This document shows, piece after piece, positions 41,063 through 44,658 of a stretch of DNA of 44,658 nt. The notes under the pieces are model-generated. The model had not been told where the DNA came from. It did no database searches and was given only the letters and a program-made list of their open reading frames with translations. Each line of letters begins with the position of its first letter. Within the stretch, counting starts at the first letter, position 1. The DNA is from an uncultured Pseudomonadota bacterium (GTDB taxonomy: Bacteria > Pseudomonadota > Gammaproteobacteria > Steroidobacterales > Steroidobacteraceae): the NCBI GenBank assembly GCA_946479515.1, contig CAMLGF010000028.1:1-44658 (forward strand), given 5' to 3'. Position numbers and translations under genes: made by a program.

Positions 41063-43117
41063 CTACTTCGACAATTCGCTCAACAGCGCGGTGGCGCCAT
41101 ACACTTTCGCGAGCGCCTCCTTGATGATCGCCGGATGGACCGCCACGGCGCGATTCTTCTCCGTGTCGAACCAGTACGAGCCCGAGATGGAGTGGATGTT
41201 GCCGTCGAACAGCAGCCCGACCAGCTCGCCTTTCGCGCTGATCAGGGGGCTGCCGGAATTGCCGCCGACGATGTCGTTGTTGGTGGCCAGGTTGAAGGGC
41301 GTGGCCATGTCCAGCTTGTCCTTCACCGCGAGCCAGCTGTCGGGCACGCGGAACGGCTCGGCGCCGGTGGCGCGCTCGAACAGCCGCGACAGGTGCGTGA
41401 ACGGTTCGACCGCCTTGCCGTTCTCGATCCAGGCGCCCACCGTGCCCCAGTTCAGGCGCAACGTGAACGTTGCATCCGGATAGACGGACGTGCCCAGCAC
41501 CGCGAAGCGCGCCTTTGCGATCTTCTCGGATGCCAGCTCGGTCGGCGCTTCGACCTGGTCCTCGTATTGCTTGCGGAGCCGGCGCGCCTCGGGCTCGATC
41601 GCGCGTGCCAGCTGGATCATCGGGTCATCGGCGGCCGCGATGGCGGAGGATCCGCCTTCCCAAAGCGCCTTGCGTGCATCCGGGTCGGCCAGCCTGGTGC
41701 CGGCCACCAGCCGCCTGGCGAGCCCGGCGGGCGATTCCTTGGCGAGCAGCTGGCGAACCAGCGGGTGATCGGGGCCCAGCCACTCACGCATGCGTTCGAA
41801 GCCGAACGTCAGGCGCAACACCTCGAGCTCGGGATACACGGGCACCGCGGCGCCCAGCTGCTGCGCGATGCGCGGCAGCGCGGCGTCGGTGTACTCCCGG
41901 AAGCGCTCGGCGTTCGGCTTGCCACGTTCCTCGGCGCCGCGAACCAGCGCGCGGGCATAGGCCATGAGGCTGCCCTGGAATCCGGCGCCGTTCTCGATGA
42001 AGGTGACCGGGAGGTACAGCGACGCGCGCGCGGTGCCGGTGTGCTCGATGTCCGCCCAGGGATCGCCGATGCTGGCGCGCAGCGACTCGTCCGCGGCGAC
42101 CTGCCGCTCGAGGGTGGCCTGCTCGGCGCGTTTGCGCGCGAACAACGCGTCCTCGTGCAGGGCGTCGAGTTGCTTGCGGCGCACCTTGATGCTGTTCTCG
42201 ATGCCATTGAGCTGGTCGGCCGTGATGCGCGCATTCTGCGCGCTTTCAGAGGAGAACTGGATGAAGCGGCCGCGCAGCTCGGAATAGCGCAGCAGCCAGT
42301 TCGGCAGCTCGTAGTTGCGCTGCGCCTCGAGCTGGGCGACGGTCAGCTGGCGATCGGTCGACCCCGGATGGCCGGACACGAACACTGGCTCGCCGACCTC
42401 CGGGCCCGCGAAATTGATCTTCAGGTGGTTAGGCGTCTTCACCGGCATGCCCTTGCCGTCGTAGATGCGCAGGATGCCCATGTCCAGGCACCAGCGTGGG
42501 AACTGGAAATTGTCCGGGTCGCCGCCGAACGCGGCGATGGCGCCTTCCGGCGCGAACACGATGCGCACGTCGGTGTATCGCTGGTATTGGTACATCCAGT
42601 ACTGGCCGCCCTCGTAAAGCGTCACGGCCTGGCACTTGCGCCGGCTGGATTTCTCGCAATCCGCCTCCAGCTGCGTGAGCGCGGCCTTGCGGGCTTCGTT
42701 CGCCGCCTGGTCGTCCTTGCCGGCGGTGGCGGCGGCGACCTTCGCGGTGACATCGTCCATGCCCACGAGCACGTCCGCGATCTGCGTCTGGCATTTCTTC
42801 TCGTCGCCCGGCCGGGCGGCGAGAAAGCCGTCGTCCACCAGGCTCTTCTCCTTCGAGGAGAGCTGCGCCAGGCAGGATTCCACGCAGTGGTGATTGGTGA
42901 GGATGAGGCCGCTGCCCGAGACGAACGAGCCGGTGCAGTTGCTCAGTCGCACGGTCGAGAGCCGCACGCGGTCCAGCCACGCCTGGTCGAGTCTGGTCTT
43001 CAAGGTTGCGTTGGCTTTTTCGAAGGGAAAGCCATGGAAGGTCCACATGCCCTCATCGGCGTGCGCGGCGGTGATCACGAACAGCATCGACAACACCGCG
43101 GTCAGGAATCGCGTCAT
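41063..43117 (-). CDS. S46-family dipeptidyl-peptidase (DPP7/DPP11 type)
   Basis: The 684-residue product starts at the ATG before TRFLTAVLSM with a signal peptide ending AHA; an upstream TTG frame is less likely. The mature start, DEGMWTFHGFP, is typical of S46. The catalytic His is in LTNHHCVESC (about 77), the Asp region is GGDPDNFQFPRW, and Ser is in GGNSGSPL (about 621). The residue 18 after Ser is Gly (GLLFDGN), as in DPP7, which prefers hydrophobic P1 residues; DPP11 has Arg there. It cuts dipeptides from peptide N-termini in the periplasm for amino-acid scavenging. Confidence 0.94.
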   Translation of the reverse strand: MTRFLTAVLSMLFVITAAHADEGMWTFHGFPFEKANATLKTRLDQAWLDRVRLSTVRLSNCTGSFVSGSGLILTNHHCVESCLAQLSSKEKSLVDDGFLAARPGDEKKCQTQIADVLVGMDDVTAKVAAATAGKDDQAANEARKAALTQLEADCEKSSRRKCQAVTLYEGGQYWMYQYQRYTDVRIVFAPEGAIAAFGGDPDNFQFPRWCLDMGILRIYDGKGMPVKTPNHLKINFAGPEVGEPVFVSGHPGSTDRQLTVAQLEAQRNYELPNWLLRYSELRGRFIQFSSESAQNARITADQLNGIENSIKVRRKQLDALHEDALFARKRAEQATLERQVAADESLRASIGDPWADIEHTGTARASLYLPVTFIENGAGFQGSLMAYARALVRGAEERGKPNAERFREYTDAALPRIAQQLGAAVPVYPELEVLRLTFGFERMREWLGPDHPLVRQLLAKESPAGLARRLVAGTRLADPDARKALWEGGSSAIAAADDPMIQLARAIEPEARRLRKQYEDQVEAPTELASEKIAKARFAVLGTSVYPDATFTLRLNWGTVGAWIENGKAVEPFTHLSRLFERATGAEPFRVPDSWLAVKDKLDMATPFNLATNNDIVGGNSGSPLISAKGELVGLLFDGNIHSISGSYWFDTEKNRAVAVHPAIIKEALAKVYGATALLSELSK

Positions 43118-43246
43118 GGGAAAGACTCCGTGTATTTCTGTTTTGCGGGTACCGCTCCCAACGCAAGGGGCACAGCGGTGATGCCGGCGATTATCGCCGC
43201 ATTCGGCGCGCAACGCCTACCCGCAGGACGCGCACCGCGCTCACTT

Positions 43247-43271
43247 CGGCGCACCGTGCGGTCGTGCGCCG
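43247..43271. terminator. Hairpin after the two-unit VOC gene
   Basis: An 8-bp stem, CGGCGCAC (43247-43254) with GTGCGCCG (43264-43271), encloses a 9-base loop four bases beyond the VOC stop. No T-run follows on the minus strand, so it is only a candidate. Confidence 0.4.
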
Positions 43272-43275
43272 GCTG

Positions 43276-43995
43276 CTAGTCGATCGCGGTGATCAACAGC
43301 AGCGCAGTGCCTTCCGGCGCGCGCAGCAGCGCACTCTGCCGCGGGTCGAGGCCGCGCGGCAGGTCCTCGGCGAACTCCACGCCCATCGCCTTGATCCGCT
43401 CGATGCGCTCGCCCATGTCCGGCGAAGCGAACACCAGCATCGACTGGTCCAGCGTGCGCGGACGGTGCACGGCGAGATCGACGTGATCGCTGGTCATGGA
43501 CATGCGCAGGTAGGGTTGATCCGTCTCGCCGAGCGCCACGAAACCGAGCGGCTCCCAGAACCCGCGCATGGCGTCGAAATCCGCGCACGCGATGCTGTAT
43601 TCGGCGAAGTCACCGCACAGGGACGTCTCGCCGTGCTCGGCATTGCTGGAAAAATGCGTCGGCGCTTCCTGCACGCGCACCGGCTGGCCGGAGGGATCCA
43701 GGAAGCCGAACTCGTTGAACGAATCGTCGCCGATGCGTTTCCAGGCGAGCTCGATGCCGAGCTTCTCGATGAGCGGTGCGCGCTGCGCGACCCCGGGATG
43801 CACGTAGGTGATCACCGGCGAAGGAAACTTGAACTGGTGCAGGCCGAGGAACAGCTTGCCGTCGGTCATGACGCCATAAGGATGCGGCCAGGTGTCGGTG
43901 GTGCCGCAATGGCCGAAGCCCAGGCGTTCGTAAAACGCCACCGACTCGGCGATGTCGGCCGTCTCGACACTGATTTCGTGGAACTTTCCCAGCAC
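43276..43995 (-). CDS. Two-unit VOC-family protein
   Basis: The 239-residue protein has two tandem VOC modules. The first begins KFHEISVETADIAESVAFYE with metal-ligand-like His and ends EFGFLDPSGQPVRVQEA. The second begins CGDFAEYSIACADFDAMRGF and ends LDPRQSALLRAPEGTALLLI. Tandem modules like these occur in extradiol dioxygenases, antibiotic-binding proteins and glyoxalase relatives; the substrate is unknown. It is on the same strand as the aldehyde dehydrogenase gene 40 bp upstream. Confidence 0.87.
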   Translation of the reverse strand: MLGKFHEISVETADIAESVAFYERLGFGHCGTTDTWPHPYGVMTDGKLFLGLHQFKFPSPVITYVHPGVAQRAPLIEKLGIELAWKRIGDDSFNEFGFLDPSGQPVRVQEAPTHFSSNAEHGETSLCGDFAEYSIACADFDAMRGFWEPLGFVALGETDQPYLRMSMTSDHVDLAVHRPRTLDQSMLVFASPDMGERIERIKAMGVEFAEDLPRGLDPRQSALLRAPEGTALLLITAID

Positions 43996-44035
43996 CAGGC
44001 CGGCGAGTGTACGCGAACCGCCGACGGCCGCTAAG

Positions 44036-44658
44036 TCAGATGCCCCCCACGCAGACGTACTTGAGCTCGGTGAACTCGAGAATGCCGTACTTCGAGCCTT
44101 CGCGGCCGATGCCGCTCTCTTTCATGCCGCCGAAAGGCGCGACTTCCGTCGATATCAGTCCGGTGTTCAGCCCGACGATGCCGTATTCCAGCGCCTCGGT
44201 GACGCGCCAGGAGCGCGCGAGATCGCGCGTGTACAGATAGGCGGCGAGCCCGAACTCGGTGGCATTGGCGAGGCGAATGGCCTCGGCATCGTTCGCGACA
44301 CGAAACAGCGGCGCGACCGGCCCGAAGGTTTCCTCGCGCGCGAGCGTCATGTCCGCAGAGACGTCGGTCAGCACCGTGGGTTCGTAGAAGGTACCGCCGA
44401 GCGCGTGCCGCTTTCCGCCGGTGATCACCTTGGCGCCTTTCGACTGCGCGTCGGCGACATGCGATTCGACCTTGGCCAGCGCCTTGGCGTCGATGAGCGG
44501 CCCCTGGTCGGTTTCGCCCTTGAGCCCGTCTCCCACGCGCAGCTTCTGCACGGCTCCGGTCAGCTTTGCGGCGAAGGCTTCGTAGACCTTGTCCTGCACG
44601 ATGAAGCGGTTGGCGCACACGCAGGTCTGGCCGGTGTTGCGGTACTTGCTGGCGATGG
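44036..44658 (-). CDS. NAD(P)-dependent aldehyde dehydrogenase, succinate-semialdehyde type (partial)
   Basis: About 207 C-terminal residues are present; the start lies beyond the right edge. The catalytic Cys is in NTGQTCVCANRF. LIDAKALAKVESHVADAQSK, then EETFGPVAPLFRV and SEVAPFGGMKESG-like sequence (TEVAPFGGMKESGIGREG), then YGILEFTELKYVCVGG complete the family pattern. The TCVCANR sequence and ending favour the GabD (succinate-semialdehyde dehydrogenase) branch, which oxidises succinate semialdehyde to succinate. The exact substrate cannot be fixed without the N-terminal half. Confidence 0.9.
   Translation of the reverse strand, partial: IASKYRNTGQTCVCANRFIVQDKVYEAFAAKLTGAVQKLRVGDGLKGETDQGPLIDAKALAKVESHVADAQSKGAKVITGGKRHALGGTFYEPTVLTDVSADMTLAREETFGPVAPLFRVANDAEAIRLANATEFGLAAYLYTRDLARSWRVTEALEYGIVGLNTGLISTEVAPFGGMKESGIGREGSKYGILEFTELKYVCVGGI

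Noticed and set aside
41048..43279. 743-codon plus frame opposite the S46 peptidase
   Set aside because: The minus strand has the full S46 motif set; the plus frame has none.

Overview
The window is GC-rich chromosomal DNA with dense, short-spaced genes. The mix (standalone PriA, pntA1-pntA2-pntB transhydrogenase, argS followed by a SPOR-domain gene, S46 dipeptidyl-peptidase, several ECF sigma modules, TrhA, cytochrome b561 with YceI) suggests a gammaproteobacterium, probably near Steroidobacterales, Nevskiales or Xanthomonadales. That placement is inferred from gene content; no rRNA or tRNA gene was seen to confirm it.

Layout. 1-3.1 kb: minus-strand operon argS, FtsN-like SPOR protein, CapA-type lipoprotein (cut by the left edge). 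3.2-7.4 kb: secreted four-EF-hand protein, low-complexity secreted protein, and a secreted S8 protease divergent from an ECF sigma/anti-sigma pair (ECF-A). 7.4-11.7 kb: priA, with three DnaA-box-like sites just upstream, and an ECF-B operon (sigma factor, DUF3619-like membrane protein, 63-residue acidic protein, DUF3106-like protein). 11.7-16.2 kb: cupin, YqhA-family membrane protein, small membrane protein, a near-perfect 39-bp inverted repeat, and the transhydrogenase operon. 16.3-17 kb: HNH endonuclease.

17.0-27.7 kb is the most unusual part. It is a run of six minus-strand genes: two tandem paralogous lipoproteins of about 1,100 residues with a beta-rich N-terminus, TPR-like middle and C-terminal CHAT (caspase-like) domain with a visible His/Cys pair, then a small secreted protein, a secreted S8 protease with an altered oxyanion-hole position, an ECF sigma factor (ECF-C) and its membrane anti-sigma factor. 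The two CHAT genes share a two-box upstream module with identical 38-nt spacing. I infer an envelope-located caspase-like and subtilisin-like protease system with its own sigma switch; its trigger and target are unknown.

27.7-44.7 kb is mostly metabolic and envelope genes: an unknown helical protein, a 5'-3' exonuclease, a DSSGD-repeat secreted protein, acetyl-CoA synthetase with a roughly 120-residue histone-H1-like basic tail, TrhA, a lipoprotein, glycerophosphodiesterase, two VOC proteins, an acetyl-CoA hydrolase/transferase, a cupin, a b561-YceI-membrane protein operon divergent from a second YceI lipoprotein, an S46 peptidase and a truncated aldehyde dehydrogenase at the right edge.
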